From: an uncultured Prevotellaceae bacterium
GTDB lineage: Bacteria; Bacteroidota; Bacteroidia; Bacteroidales; Bacteroidaceae
DNA length: 64,000 nucleotides
NCBI GenBank assembly: GCA_902778535.1
Contig: CACYYG010000005.1
Coordinates: 62,001-126,000 of the forward strand
Direction: 5' to 3'
Shown here: positions 33,884-43,140 of the stretch, in pieces
Numbering within the stretch: position 1 is the first letter of the stretch
How the letters are laid out: each line of letters opens with the position of its first letter
Position numbers and translations under genes: made by a program
The notes under the pieces: model-generated
Database searches by the model: none
Told to the model about the DNA's origin: nothing
The model's input: the letters and a program-made list of their open reading frames with translations, nothing else

Positions 33884-34447
33884 ATGACAGCAGTTATCAT
33901 TATTGTAGCAGTCATCGTACTGCTCGTTTTCTTCGTTATCGGAATCTACAACAGCTTGGTCAAGCTGCGTAACAACCGCGAGAATGCCTTCGCCAACATC
34001 GACGTGCAGCTGAAGCAGCGTCACGACCTCATCCCGCAGCTCGTCGCTACCGTCAAGGGCTATGCCCAGCACGAGAAAGAACTGCTGACACGCGTCACCG
34101 AGGCCCGTGCCGCAGCTATGAGCGCTACAGGCATCAACAACAAGATTCAGGCCGAGAACCAGCTCTCAAGCGCTCTGGCAGGCCTGAAGGTGAGCCTCGA
34201 GGCCTATCCCGACCTGAAGGCCAACCAGAACTTCCTGCAGCTGCAGGGCGAGATCAGCGACATCGAGAACAAGCTGGCCGCTACACGCCGCTACTTCAAC
34301 ACCGCTACGCGTGAGCTGAACAACAAGGTGCAGACCTTCCCGTCGAACATCCTCGCCGGCATGTTCGGATTCCAGAAGGAGCCCATGTTCGAGGTACCCA
34401 AGGAGGAGCGCGCCTCTATGGAGAAAGCTCCTGAGATCAGCTTTTAA
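33884..34447 (+). CDS. lemA: LemA family protein
   Basis: A 187-residue protein with an N-terminal membrane helix (IIIVAVIVLLVFFVIGIYNSLV) and a helical body. The family signature YNSLVKLRNNRENAFANIDVQLKQRHDLIPQLVATVKGYAQHE and the later QGEISDIENKLAATRRYFNTATRELNN are unmistakable. LemA proteins are membrane-anchored, of unclear role, and usually sit next to an M48 protease or TPM-domain genes, as here. The protease gene begins 68 bp downstream behind a small inverted repeat. Confidence 0.93.
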   Translation: MTAVIIIVAVIVLLVFFVIGIYNSLVKLRNNRENAFANIDVQLKQRHDLIPQLVATVKGYAQHEKELLTRVTEARAAAMSATGINNKIQAENQLSSALAGLKVSLEAYPDLKANQNFLQLQGEISDIENKLAATRRYFNTATRELNNKVQTFPSNILAGMFGFQKEPMFEVPKEERASMEKAPEISF

Positions 34448-34452
34448 TGTTG

Positions 34453-34516
34453 ATTGTTGAATGTTGAGTGTTGAGTGACGCCGCTTAACATGAAACACTA
34501 AACACTAAACAACAAA
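34453..34516. repeat. Imperfect inverted repeat of TTGAGTG / CACTAAA units
   Basis: ATTGTTGAATGTTGAGTGTT units on the left oppose AACACTAAACACTAAACAAC on the right; 13 nt separate them. The right arm touches the ATG of the M48 gene. A related single arm (TTGAACGTTGAATGTTGAAT) is at 35464-35483 over the next gene start. Confidence 0.7.
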
Positions 34517-35460
34517 TGAAGTACGTAGGATTGCACTCAGTCATCCAGCGCAACAACACGCTCAGCGTGCTGTTGCTGCTGGGTTTTCCTGCCATTCTGC
34601 TTGGAGCAGTCTACCTGTTCTTCGTCCTTGTGGGCGACACCAGTCCGTTTATGAGTGTGCTGCCCTGGGTGCTGGGCGCCGTAGCCATCTGGTTCGCCAT
34701 CGCCTATTTCTCGAATACTGCGATGATTCGTCACGCCGTACGCGCCACCCCGCTGGCCCGTCGCGACAATCCTCGTGTGTATAATATTGTAGAGAACCTG
34801 ACGATGGCCTGCGGTATGCCTATGCCTGAGGTCAACATTGTCGACGACCCGCAGCTGAACGCCTTCGCATCGGGCATCAACGAGAAGACCTATACCGTCA
34901 CCGTCACCACAGGCCTGCTCGACCGCCTTGACGACGACGAATTGGCTGGCGTCATCGGTCACGAACTGACGCATATCCGCAACAAGGACACGCAGTTGCT
35001 CATCACCAGCATCGTCTTCGTAGGCATCATCAGCGTTGTTATGACTATCATTGTGCGCCTGCTGTGGAATTCCTTCCTTTTTGGCGGCTCCAGCAGTAGG
35101 CGTAGCAGCAACAGTAAGAACAACGGCGCCAGCATTGTCGTGGTGATGATTATCGCACTGGCATGCGCCGCCATCGCCTATCTGTTTACCATGCTGACGC
35201 GCTTCGCCATTTCTCGTAAGCGTGAGTTTATGGCTGATGCGGGCGGTGCTGAGCTCTGCGGCAATCCGCTGGCTCTGGCTTCTGCTCTGCGCAAGATTTC
35301 CAACGATCCGGGATTGGCCGACGTGGAGCGCGACGATATCGCCCAGATGTACATCGTCCATCCGCAGGCACTTACCGGCGGCATCAAGGGCTTCTTCAGC
35401 CACCTTTTCAGCACACATCCTGATACTAAGGAGCGTATTCGCCTGCTGGAACAGTATTGA
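34516..35460 (+). CDS. M48-family membrane zinc protease (HtpX-like)
   Basis: A 314-residue inner-membrane protease. Two N-terminal helices are followed by the zinc motif VIGHELTHIRNKD (HExxH, about 149-153), two more helices separated by a Ser/Asn-rich loop (SSSRRSSNSKNNG), and the third ligand in SRKREFMADAGGAELCG. The C-terminus FSTHPDTKERIRLLEQY is typical of HtpX, which degrades misfolded membrane proteins. It pairs with lemA as in many genomes. I avoid the htpX symbol because several M48 subfamilies share these motifs. Confidence 0.88.
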   Translation: MKYVGLHSVIQRNNTLSVLLLLGFPAILLGAVYLFFVLVGDTSPFMSVLPWVLGAVAIWFAIAYFSNTAMIRHAVRATPLARRDNPRVYNIVENLTMACGMPMPEVNIVDDPQLNAFASGINEKTYTVTVTTGLLDRLDDDELAGVIGHELTHIRNKDTQLLITSIVFVGIISVVMTIIVRLLWNSFLFGGSSSRRSSNSKNNGASIVVVMIIALACAAIAYLFTMLTRFAISRKREFMADAGGAELCGNPLALASALRKISNDPGLADVERDDIAQMYIVHPQALTGGIKGFFSHLFSTHPDTKERIRLLEQY

Positions 35461-35474
35461 TCATTGAACGTTGA

Positions 35475-36236
35475 ATGTTGAATAGAAAGATTGTGTTAAA
35501 CCGTGTTTTTTCGTTGTTAAAACCTTGTCTGCTGTTGCTCTGTCTGCTGCTTGTCGTGCAGGAGGCTGATGCACAGAGGCGTCGTCGTGGACGTTCACGC
35601 AGCCGTGCACGTACCAGCGTGCGCCACAGCAGCGGCAACCATCATCAGCAACGTATGGCACAGTTTGACCGTGAAGGCGGCATCGACAGCACCACCATTG
35701 TTATGCTGGGCAACAGCCTTACTGAGAACGGCAAGGACTGGGCTGAACGCATCGGCACGACGAAAAACGTGGTGAATCGCGGCATCATCGGCGACAACAC
35801 GGTAGGCATGAAAGAGCGTCTCTATCAGATTACGCCCTTCAAGCCCAAGGCCATCTTTCTTATGGCAGGTATCAACGACATGGTGGGCAACACCACGTAT
35901 GAGGTGGTAGCGCAGCATGTCATCGCGCTCATTGAGACCATCCGCTCACAAGCGCCGCAAACGCAGCTCTTCGTGCAAAGCATCCTGCCCATCAACGAGA
36001 CAGATGGCCGCTGGAAAACCTTAGCCGGACGCACCGACGACATTCCCTTTGCCAATATGCTCATCAAAGCTTATTGCGAAACCCACGACATCGTCTTTGT
36101 CGACCTTTTCCACCGTATGACGCGCGGCCATTCCAACCAGCTGCGACAGGAGCTGAGCGGCGACGGCCTGCACCTTACGGAGCAAGGCTATCGCGTCTGG
36201 GCCTTCGAGCTGAAGAAATACATCAACCGACTTTAG
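35475..36236 (+). CDS. Exported SGNH/GDSL hydrolase
   Basis: A 253-residue protein with an N-terminal export segment (LLKPCLLLLCLLLVVQEADA) followed by a very basic linker (RRRRGRSRSRARTSVRH). The SGNH blocks are IVMLGNSLTENG (nucleophile Ser), NRGIIGDN (Gly), LMAGINDMVGN (Asn) and GDGLHLTEQGY (Asp-His). Such enzymes act as sialate or xylan acetylesterases or lysophospholipases; the substrate is not evident. The start codon lies inside a TTGAATGTTGAA repeat, so the true N-terminus is a little uncertain. It ends 3 bp before ftcD. Confidence 0.85.
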   Translation: MLNRKIVLNRVFSLLKPCLLLLCLLLVVQEADAQRRRRGRSRSRARTSVRHSSGNHHQQRMAQFDREGGIDSTTIVMLGNSLTENGKDWAERIGTTKNVVNRGIIGDNTVGMKERLYQITPFKPKAIFLMAGINDMVGNTTYEVVAQHVIALIETIRSQAPQTQLFVQSILPINETDGRWKTLAGRTDDIPFANMLIKAYCETHDIVFVDLFHRMTRGHSNQLRQELSGDGLHLTEQGYRVWAFELKKYINRL

Positions 36237-36239
36237 TCC

Positions 36240-37199
36240 ATGAGCAGCCTGATAGAGTGTGTCCCTAATTTCAGCGAAGGCCGCGATGCCGGCGTCATCC
36301 GCCAGATAACCGATGCCGTACAGAGCGTAAGCGGCGTGAAGCTGCTGCACGTAGACCCTGGCCAAGCCGCCAACCGCACGGTCGTCACCTTCGTGGGCGA
36401 GCCGGATGCTGTGACGGAAGCCGCTTTCCGTGCTGCCGCCACTGCCGCCAGAGTCATCGACATGCGCCATCATCACGGCACGCATCCACGTATCGGCGCC
36501 ACCGATGTGCTTCCTCTCATTCCCTTAAACGGTATCACACTGGCCGAGTGCGCCATTCTGGCACGACAGCTGGCGCGCCGCATGGCCGCTGAGGCCAACA
36601 TTCCCTGCTACTGCTATGAGGCCGCTGCCCTTCGTCCTGAATTCAAGAACCTGGCCGTTTGTCGTCAGGGTGAATACGAGGCGCTCGACCGCAAGCTCTC
36701 CACACCTGAATTGCAGCCCGATTTCCTGCCTCCGATAATGACAGATACAAAGGAAGTGCCTGAATGCATCAGGCGTTCAGGCTGTTCTGTCGTCGGTGCA
36801 CGCGAGTTTCTCGTCGCCGTCAACTTCAACCTCGACACGAAAGACGTAGCTATCGCCAAAGCCATTGCTGCCGATGTGCGCCAAAAGGGTCCCGAAGGCC
36901 GGCCCTACGCCCTGCCTACGGTGAAAGCCATCGGCTGGTATATCGATGAGTATGGCATCGCTCAGGTTTCCACTAATCTTACTGATATCAACACCACGCC
37001 GCTGCATGTGGCTTTCGACACGATTAGCCGCTGCGCCCTTGAACACGGCGTTCACGTCACAGGTACTGAGATCGTCGGTCTGATTCCACAGCGTGTGCTG
37101 ACAGAGGCTGGTGATGATGCCGTCAGACGTATGCACCTCGACGAGTTGGCTCCCTTCTTGCCAGAGCAAAGAGTGCTTGAACTTCTTGCCGCCAAATGA
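36240..37199 (+). CDS. ftcD: Glutamate formimidoyltransferase
   Basis: A 319-residue enzyme that transfers the formimino group from formiminoglutamate to tetrahydrofolate in histidine breakdown. The opening LIECVPNFSEGRD, the HHHGTHPRIGATDVLPLIPL block and FLVAVNFNLDTKDVAIAKAIA are typical. It lacks the C-terminal cyclodeaminase domain of the mammalian fusion, as is normal in bacteria. Other hut genes are not in the window. The stop overlaps the priA start (ATGA), so the two are translationally coupled. Confidence 0.92.
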   Translation: MSSLIECVPNFSEGRDAGVIRQITDAVQSVSGVKLLHVDPGQAANRTVVTFVGEPDAVTEAAFRAAATAARVIDMRHHHGTHPRIGATDVLPLIPLNGITLAECAILARQLARRMAAEANIPCYCYEAAALRPEFKNLAVCRQGEYEALDRKLSTPELQPDFLPPIMTDTKEVPECIRRSGCSVVGAREFLVAVNFNLDTKDVAIAKAIAADVRQKGPEGRPYALPTVKAIGWYIDEYGIAQVSTNLTDINTTPLHVAFDTISRCALEHGVHVTGTEIVGLIPQRVLTEAGDDAVRRMHLDELAPFLPEQRVLELLAAK

Positions 37200-39592
37200 G
37201 CTACGCCGACATCATCCTGCCTGTTCCGCTCGACGGTCTCTTCACCTACTCTATACCCGACACCATGCAGCCGTTGCTGAAGCCGGGCATGCGTGTCTTG
37301 GTGCCTTTTGGAAGGAACAAGAGCTATGTCGGCATTGTCGACCATTTGCACGACAACAAACCTGAGGGTTACACAGTGAAGCCCATCACGCAGCTAATGG
37401 ACCAACAGCCTATCATGCTCGATGCCCAGCTGAAACTGTGGCACTGGATTGCCGATTATTATATGTCGCCCATTGGCGACGTGATGAAAGCAGCGCTGCC
37501 CGCAGGTTTGAAGGCTGAAGAGGGTTACCGTCCGCGCACCGAGACCTATATCCGTCTTACGCCCGCCTATCAGAATGAGACTACGCTGCATGTGGCGCTG
37601 AACATATTGGCCCGTGCACCCAAGCAGCAACAGGCCTTTATCAGTTATTTACAGATGTCGGGCTGGGATATGATTGGCGACGAAGACTCCAGCATCTCGC
37701 CTGTTACTCGCGAGGAGCTGATGAACCAGAGCGGAGCCACTTTGCCCACGCTGAACTTGCTGGTGAAGCGCGGAATGTTGGAGACCTACGAGGTGGAGGT
37801 GAGCCGACTGAACAAGAACGGCGAGCCGCATCCTGAGCTCATTAAGAAGATGAGTGCGCCGCAGCAGGAGGCCTACAACCAGATTCTCTTCTCCTTCCTG
37901 AAGAAGCCCGTCACCCTGCTGCATGGCGTGACCAGCAGTGGCAAGACCGAGATATACATCCACCTTATTCAGCGTGAGATAGAACAACACCGCCAGGTGC
38001 TCTATCTCTTGCCCGAGATTGCCCTGACGGTGCAGATGATGGAGCGCCTGCAGCGTGTCTTCGGCAATCGTTTAGGCATCTATCACTCGAAGTACAGCGA
38101 TGCTGAGCGTGTCGAAATCTGGCAGAAGCAGCTCTCGTCTCATCCCTACGACGTTATCCTCGGTGCCCGCTCTGCCGTCTTCTTGCCCTTCCAGCGCCTC
38201 GGCCTTGTCATTGTCGACGAGGAGCATGAGACCAGCTTCAAGCAGCAGGACCCCGCGCCCCGCTATCATGCAAGGAGCGTGGCGATTATGATGGCTTCTA
38301 TAGTGAATAGTGAACAGTGTATAGTGAATAGTGATGATTACCATGCAGGTAGCGAGCAGAATGGTCATCATAGTAGCGAGCATAGCAGCAAAGGTAATCA
38401 TAACTATTCACTATACACTATCAACTGTTCACTACAGCCAAAAGTGATACTCGGCACTGCTACCCCTTCGCTTGAGACCTATTTTAACGCTATGAGCGCC
38501 AAGTTCGGCTTGGTGGAGCTGAAGCAACGCTATCAGGACATCGAGATGCCCGAGATTCAGGTGGTGAACATCCAGAAGTTGCAGCGCAAGAAGATGATGC
38601 GCGGCCCGTTTTCACCTCTTTTATTAGCACGCGTGCGCGAGGCGCTGGAGAGTGGCCATCAGGCCATCCTCTTCCAAAACCGCCGCGGCTGGGCGCCGAT
38701 GGTGGAGTGCAGGCAATGCGGCTGGGTGCCGCGCTGCGAGCACTGCGATGTCTCATTGACGCTGCACCGCTCTATGAACCAGCTGACGTGTCATTACTGC
38801 GGCAACACCTATCGCGTGCCCTCAGAATGTCCTGCGTGCGGCTCAAAGGACTTGCAGGGAAAGGGCTATGGCACGGAGAAGATAGAAGACCAGATACGCG
38901 ACATCTTTCCTATGGCGCGCATCGCTCGCATGGACCTCGACACCACCCGTACGCGTCAGGCCTACGAGCGCCTCATCAGCGACTTCTCTGCCGGGCGCAC
39001 CAACCTGCTCATCGGTACGCAGATGGTGACCAAGGGTTTGGACTTCGACAAGGTGAGCGTTGTGGGCATCCTCAACGCCGACTCGATGCTCAACATTCCC
39101 GACTTCCGCGCCTATGAACATGCCTACATGATGATGGCACAGGTGAGCGGTCGCGCAGGGCGCAAGGGACAGCGTGGCCTCGTCATCCTGCAGACCAAGC
39201 AGCCCGACCTGCCGCTCATCGACTACGTGGTGCGCAACGACTATCAGGCTTTCTTCCGCTCACTGCTGGCCGAGCGCCAGGCCTTCCGCTATCCGCCATA
39301 CTACCGCATCATCTACGTCTTTCTCAAACATCAGAAAGACCAAGTGGTAGATACTGCAGGCCTTGAACTGGGTGCTCGTCTGCGCCAGTGGTTCGGCGTC
39401 CGTGTCCTCGGCCCCGACAAGCCCGCCGTAGCCCGTGTGAAGACGCTAAGCATCCGCAAGCTCGTGCTGAAACTGGAGCTGGGCATTGACATGGCGAAGG
39501 TGCGCCAATACTTGCGGCTGGCCCAGACACAAATGTTGCAGGACAAACGCTACGCCAGCCTGCAGCTGTATTACGACGTTGATCCGCTCTAA
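37196..39592 (+). CDS. priA: Primosomal helicase PriA with in-frame insert
   Basis: A 798-residue DNA helicase that reloads the replisome at stalled forks. Visible parts are the N-terminal DNA-binding domain (ADIILPVPLDGLFTYSIP), Walker A GVTSSGKTEIY, the DEEH box IVDEEHETSFKQQD, the GTATPS motif, and the zinc-binding region with Cys pairs (CRQCGWVPRCEHCD, CHYCG, CPACG), then LLIGTQMVTKGLDFDKV and QVSGRAGRKGQRG. Between the AIMMA and KVILGTATPS segments about 45 residues (367-413) are foreign: they come from a palindromic repeat of TATAGTGAATAGTGA type. All helicase motifs survive, so the protein is probably active. Confidence 0.94.
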   Translation: MSYADIILPVPLDGLFTYSIPDTMQPLLKPGMRVLVPFGRNKSYVGIVDHLHDNKPEGYTVKPITQLMDQQPIMLDAQLKLWHWIADYYMSPIGDVMKAALPAGLKAEEGYRPRTETYIRLTPAYQNETTLHVALNILARAPKQQQAFISYLQMSGWDMIGDEDSSISPVTREELMNQSGATLPTLNLLVKRGMLETYEVEVSRLNKNGEPHPELIKKMSAPQQEAYNQILFSFLKKPVTLLHGVTSSGKTEIYIHLIQREIEQHRQVLYLLPEIALTVQMMERLQRVFGNRLGIYHSKYSDAERVEIWQKQLSSHPYDVILGARSAVFLPFQRLGLVIVDEEHETSFKQQDPAPRYHARSVAIMMASIVNSEQCIVNSDDYHAGSEQNGHHSSEHSSKGNHNYSLYTINCSLQPKVILGTATPSLETYFNAMSAKFGLVELKQRYQDIEMPEIQVVNIQKLQRKKMMRGPFSPLLLARVREALESGHQAILFQNRRGWAPMVECRQCGWVPRCEHCDVSLTLHRSMNQLTCHYCGNTYRVPSECPACGSKDLQGKGYGTEKIEDQIRDIFPMARIARMDLDTTRTRQAYERLISDFSAGRTNLLIGTQMVTKGLDFDKVSVVGILNADSMLNIPDFRAYEHAYMMMAQVSGRAGRKGQRGLVILQTKQPDLPLIDYVVRNDYQAFFRSLLAERQAFRYPPYYRIIYVFLKHQKDQVVDTAGLELGARLRQWFGVRVLGPDKPAVARVKTLSIRKLVLKLELGIDMAKVRQYLRLAQTQMLQDKRYASLQLYYDVDPL
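38299..38434. repeat. In-frame palindromic insert inside priA
   Basis: The left arm (38299-38342, TAGTGAACAGTGTATAGTGA and ATGATTACC) and right arm (38393-38434, GGTAATCAT, TATTCACTATACACTA, TGTTCACTA) are inverted copies. The centre holds the direct repeat TAGCGAGCA. It encodes a Ser/Asn/His-rich stretch (YHAGSEQNGHHSSEHSSKGN) in frame. Confidence 0.85.
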
Positions 39593-39616
39593 AGGCACTT
39601 GAATCAGAAGAAGAAT

Positions 39617-41068
39617 ATGCATAAGAAAATTTTCGTTCTAATGATGCTCGTCTTTGTCGCGCTGACGGCGCGGGCCATCGACGAGTATCAGTTTCGCAGC
39701 GGAACGGCAGTGCTGAAAGGCTGCATACTGAATAAGCCCGCAGATGAATGGAACATTATCTCAGTGAACGCATACGACTTGTTCACAGGAGAGGAGCTGG
39801 TATACACTATCCCCGTCGCAGCCGACGGCACATTCGAGGGTAGCATCCATCTGCCACATTCGCAGAGCGTACTGGCCGAGGACGTGTCAGACATCTTCAT
39901 AGCCGTGGGCGATACAGTAGAGGTGACGAAGGACGCAGCACAGGACGCCTACGAGGGTGTAACCATTGGCGGACACAGCACGAGCGCCGACATCAATCGC
40001 CTCTGGCCGGAAGTGAAGAAGCATTACTTCGGCGGCAAGCAGCTGTTCATCAACGGATTGGCAAGGGAGGACATGCCCAAATGGAAGCGTAAAATGGTGA
40101 AGCTGATCGACACCGTCATCGCCGACATCGAGGCCGACCGCCTGCCCCTGCCTGCCGGCTCGTCCGCCTGCGTCAAGGAAGTGATGAGTGCCAGTCTGCT
40201 GGGTGAGCTGCTCATGGCCTTCATGATGAACTACCGCTATAATATTACAGGCAACAACTACGCAAATATCAAAGTTTCGGAATATGGTGAATACTACGAC
40301 TTCTTAGCTGGTCGTGAGCGGTGGCTGTTAGATAATCCCGCCATGCTGCTTGTCATGGATTCGCCAGACCACCTCTTCAGCTATACCGGCGTTTACATCA
40401 TGATTGACATCGCTTTCTTTCCCCATGAGGAAGGCGAGAGCCAGGCCGAATACTATCGAAAGGCATCGAGCGCCATTACTACGCGCTATGGTTTGAAAAA
40501 CGTCGGCTTCATGCAGCAGATGGTGCTCTGCCGGAATGCCTTACGCGAAGACCGCCTTAGTCCTGAATCTGACCCCGACAATACGGCCGAATACGTTGCG
40601 GGCATCATACCCCTCATCACCCATCCCGTCATAGCCTATCACGCCCTCGACCGTTACCGCCAATACGTCAAGGAGCGTGAACTGAAGGTTGTTGAGCAGA
40701 AGCCGATGACCAAGGGCGACTCCATCTTCCAGCGCATCATCGAGCCTTACAAGGGCAACGCGCTCTTCGTCGATTTCTGGGGAATGAGTTGTGGTCCCTG
40801 CCGCGCTGGAATGTTGGAGGAACGCGAGAAGGTGGAGCGACTGAAAGACCAGCCCGTCCGTTTCCTCTATATCTGCGACGAGAAGGATGGCCCTCGTGAG
40901 CACGCCGAGAAGTGGATGATGGAGAACAACATCCGGGGCGAGCACATTTTTGTTACGCATGAAGAGTGGCAGTTGCTCAGTGCCAAGTTCCAGTTTAACG
41001 CCATTCCTTTCAAGATCGGTGTCGACAAGGACGGCAACATCGTAGCGTATGATGCCGTCAGCAAATAA
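39617..41068 (+). CDS. Exported thioredoxin-like (TlpA-type) protein
   Basis: A 483-residue protein with signal peptide MHKKIFVLMMLVFVALTARA. Residues about 25-110 are a beta domain of the kind found before thioredoxin domains in Bacteroidales, the middle is helical, and the last 140 residues are a thioredoxin fold with active site FVDFWGMSCGPCRAGM (CxxC) and a cis-Pro segment NAIPFKIGVDKDGNI. It probably acts in periplasmic thiol reduction. I use the ATG at 39617; the frame is open further up only through a TTG. It begins 24 bp after priA. Confidence 0.82.
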   Translation: MHKKIFVLMMLVFVALTARAIDEYQFRSGTAVLKGCILNKPADEWNIISVNAYDLFTGEELVYTIPVAADGTFEGSIHLPHSQSVLAEDVSDIFIAVGDTVEVTKDAAQDAYEGVTIGGHSTSADINRLWPEVKKHYFGGKQLFINGLAREDMPKWKRKMVKLIDTVIADIEADRLPLPAGSSACVKEVMSASLLGELLMAFMMNYRYNITGNNYANIKVSEYGEYYDFLAGRERWLLDNPAMLLVMDSPDHLFSYTGVYIMIDIAFFPHEEGESQAEYYRKASSAITTRYGLKNVGFMQQMVLCRNALREDRLSPESDPDNTAEYVAGIIPLITHPVIAYHALDRYRQYVKERELKVVEQKPMTKGDSIFQRIIEPYKGNALFVDFWGMSCGPCRAGMLEEREKVERLKDQPVRFLYICDEKDGPREHAEKWMMENNIRGEHIFVTHEEWQLLSAKFQFNAIPFKIGVDKDGNIVAYDAVSK

Positions 41069-41075
41069 CAAAAAG

Positions 41076-41102
41076 CGCCTCCTCTGTTTGTCAGGGGAGG
41101 CG
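41076..41102. terminator. Bidirectional terminator
   Basis: Stem CGCCTCC/GGAGGCG between two converging genes. On the minus strand it is followed by CTTTTTGTT. Confidence 0.75.
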
Positions 41103-41121
41103 TTGATATGAATGGCCAAAC

Positions 41122-42003
41122 CTATTTCTTCAGCGAGATGGTTGAAGTTACCTTCACACTCTGACCCATGCTGTCCTTCGTCTCCTCAGAAATGATGGAG
41201 GCGGGCCAGTTGTTGTCCTGCATTTCGTAGGTGTTCTTCTCCGTGGCGTCAAACTTCAGCTGTCCCATCACCATGTCGATGTTCTCCTTGATCATCTGTG
41301 CCTGCTCGGGAGCCTCTTTCTCCACCTGCTTGATGATGAATTCCTTGAGTTCGTCCTTGCTCATGTCGAGGGTGGCGTTGCTGATGATTTTCTTGCCTGC
41401 AATGAAGTACATGCGCTTCATCTTCATGCCGTCGCTGTTGGTATAGGTGTCCTGGCGGCCGTTGGCAATGGTCTTGCCGTTCAGGGCCAGCACGTCAAAG
41501 TCGCTGAGGAGCATCTCTTCGGAGATGGTTTCCATGAGCTGTTCCGTCAGGTCTTCTTTTGTTGTGGCTTGCGACAGTTCGGGCATGGCTTCGAACATCC
41601 TGCTGATATTGTCGTCGATGGTCTCGCCGACCTTTTGTTTCACCTCGTCGAAGTTGAGGATTTTCTGCGGCACACCGTCGGCATTGACGGCCAGCTTCAC
41701 CACCGAGCCCTTCGTCAGCTGGGCACTCATCAGCAGCAAGGCGCTGACGGGATCTATGCCTTCTGTTGATGGAACGTCCATACTGGTGTTGGTGATGGTG
41801 ATGACGGCGCCGTCGGCTGTGACGCCGCTTACGGCGTACTCGTTGTCACTGTTAATGGTCAGTTCCTTGCCCATCATGTTGATGGTGCTTTTCTCGGTGT
41901 ACACGGCCTTGAAGCCATTCTCCAGCTTCGGGGCAATCTTTGTCTGTGCCTGAGCCATCAAGGCCATCAGCAGCACGACGCTTGTCAAAAACAGTTTTTT
42001 CAT
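41122..42003 (-). CDS. Secreted protein, DUF6263-like
   Basis: A 293-residue exported protein (signal MKKLFLTSVVLLMALMAQAQ). It is beta-rich with repeated patterns such as YTEKSTINMMGKELTINSDNEYAVSGV and KNTYEMQDNNWPASIISEETKDSMGQSVKVTSTISLKK; a helical patch (DVLALNGKTI, ELKEFIIKQVEKEAPEQAQMIKENIDMVM) lies in between. The arrangement resembles the DUF6263 family of Bacteroidetes, but I am not certain of the name. No catalytic motif is seen. It follows ddh on the same strand across a 69-bp hairpin repeat. Confidence 0.65.
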   Translation of the reverse strand: MKKLFLTSVVLLMALMAQAQTKIAPKLENGFKAVYTEKSTINMMGKELTINSDNEYAVSGVTADGAVITITNTSMDVPSTEGIDPVSALLLMSAQLTKGSVVKLAVNADGVPQKILNFDEVKQKVGETIDDNISRMFEAMPELSQATTKEDLTEQLMETISEEMLLSDFDVLALNGKTIANGRQDTYTNSDGMKMKRMYFIAGKKIISNATLDMSKDELKEFIIKQVEKEAPEQAQMIKENIDMVMGQLKFDATEKNTYEMQDNNWPASIISEETKDSMGQSVKVTSTISLKK

Positions 42004-42039
42004 TCTTTTCTTTTTGATTATACGACAAAATATATTATT

Positions 42040-42108
42040 GAAGACAACTTAAACAACAAGGACAACATCTAATAGAGAAAAGTTGTCTTTGTTGTTCAAG
42101 TTGTCTTC
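42040..42108. repeat. GAAGACAACTT inverted repeat, gene-free copy
   Basis: Arms 42040-42066 and 42082-42108 match in 25 of 27 bases when one is inverted (GAAGACAACTTAAACAAC and onwards); the 15-nt loop is ATCTAATAGAGAAAA. The same arms enclose the GxxExxY gene at 61473-61971. Confidence 0.9.
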
Positions 42109-42114
42109 TTTATT

Positions 42115-43014
42115 CTACACCAGATGGGCGATGAGCTCCTCGCGGTCGCCGGGCAGCATGTCGATGACGGGAATTTCAATCATCGTGTAGCAGCCGGGCT
42201 GCAGGCGCATGGTGGCGCGGGCCACATTGACCAGCACCTGGCCGGTCAGCGCAGGGTTGTTGATGCTCATGTTGAACTCGAAGCGCTGGTTTTGCGTCTG
42301 TCCGCTGACGCCCTTGCGCACCAGGTGCACGCCGTGACCCATGTCGCGCACGTCGTCGACGCTCTCCACCTGGAACACGTGCGTCTCGTCCGAGGCGAAA
42401 TAGGGGTCGGCCTTGATGGCTGCCGTCACCTCGTCGAGCTTGGCGCCGTCCTCCAGCTCCACATAGACCATGCGGCGGTGGATGCCCTCACCCAAGGGGA
42501 TGGTCATCGAGAGGGCGTTCTTCACGCCAGCCTTCGAGCGCACGCACACCGAGTGTCCCATCGACATGCCCGGGCCGAAGTTGGTGTACGAGAGGCCCTT
42601 GGGTGCCAGACTCTGCATCAGTGTACGCACAATGCTGTCGCTGCCCGGGTCCCATCCTGCGGCAATCACGCTCACCGTGTTCGTCTGCTTGTTCAGCTCC
42701 ATCAGCGTGCGGCGGTAGTCGCGAATCATCGTGTGGATGTCGAAGGAGTCGACGGTGTTGATGCCCAACGGCAGAATCTGCCGGGCGTATTCCTCGCACG
42801 AGCGGGTCGGCGTAGCCAATATCGCCACGTCCACGTCCTTCAGTTCGCGGATGTCCTTCACCACCTCGTAGGCGGCCAGCTCGGCGGGTTTGTTCTCTGC
42901 ACCGTTGCGGCGCACAATGCCTGCAATCTCAAAGTCGGGAGCGCTCTCCAGGGCCTGCAGGGCGTAGCGTCCGATGTTGCCGTAACCAACGACGGCAGCT
43001 CTGATTTTTTTCAT
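42115..43014 (-). CDS. ddh: meso-Diaminopimelate D-dehydrogenase
   Basis: A 299-residue NADPH-dependent enzyme that makes meso-diaminopimelate directly from tetrahydrodipicolinate for lysine and peptidoglycan. The dinucleotide motif AAVVGYGNIGRYALQAL begins at residue 4, and DSFDIHTMI, SVIAAGWDPGSDSIVR and TNFGPGMSMGHSV are family landmarks. Start taken at the ATG at 43014; codons upstream run into the promoter. The -7 element lies 42 nt upstream. Confidence 0.93.
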   Translation of the reverse strand: MKKIRAAVVGYGNIGRYALQALESAPDFEIAGIVRRNGAENKPAELAAYEVVKDIRELKDVDVAILATPTRSCEEYARQILPLGINTVDSFDIHTMIRDYRRTLMELNKQTNTVSVIAAGWDPGSDSIVRTLMQSLAPKGLSYTNFGPGMSMGHSVCVRSKAGVKNALSMTIPLGEGIHRRMVYVELEDGAKLDEVTAAIKADPYFASDETHVFQVESVDDVRDMGHGVHLVRKGVSGQTQNQRFEFNMSINNPALTGQVLVNVARATMRLQPGCYTMIEIPVIDMLPGDREELIAHLV

Positions 43015-43056
43015 ACTAACTGTTAGTTTTGTTGTTGTATTCGCTGAAAATCGCTG

Positions 43057-43064
43057 CAAAATTA
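43057..43064 (-). promoter_or_regulatory. -7 element TAATTTTG for ddh
   Basis: Minus strand TAATTTTG, 42 nt before the ddh ATG. Confidence 0.55.
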
Positions 43065-43140
43065 CACAGTTTTTTTGAAAAACCGTAAGTTGCGGGAAAA
43101 AAATTACTCGAGCAGTTTTATAAACGTCAAGTTTTTATTT

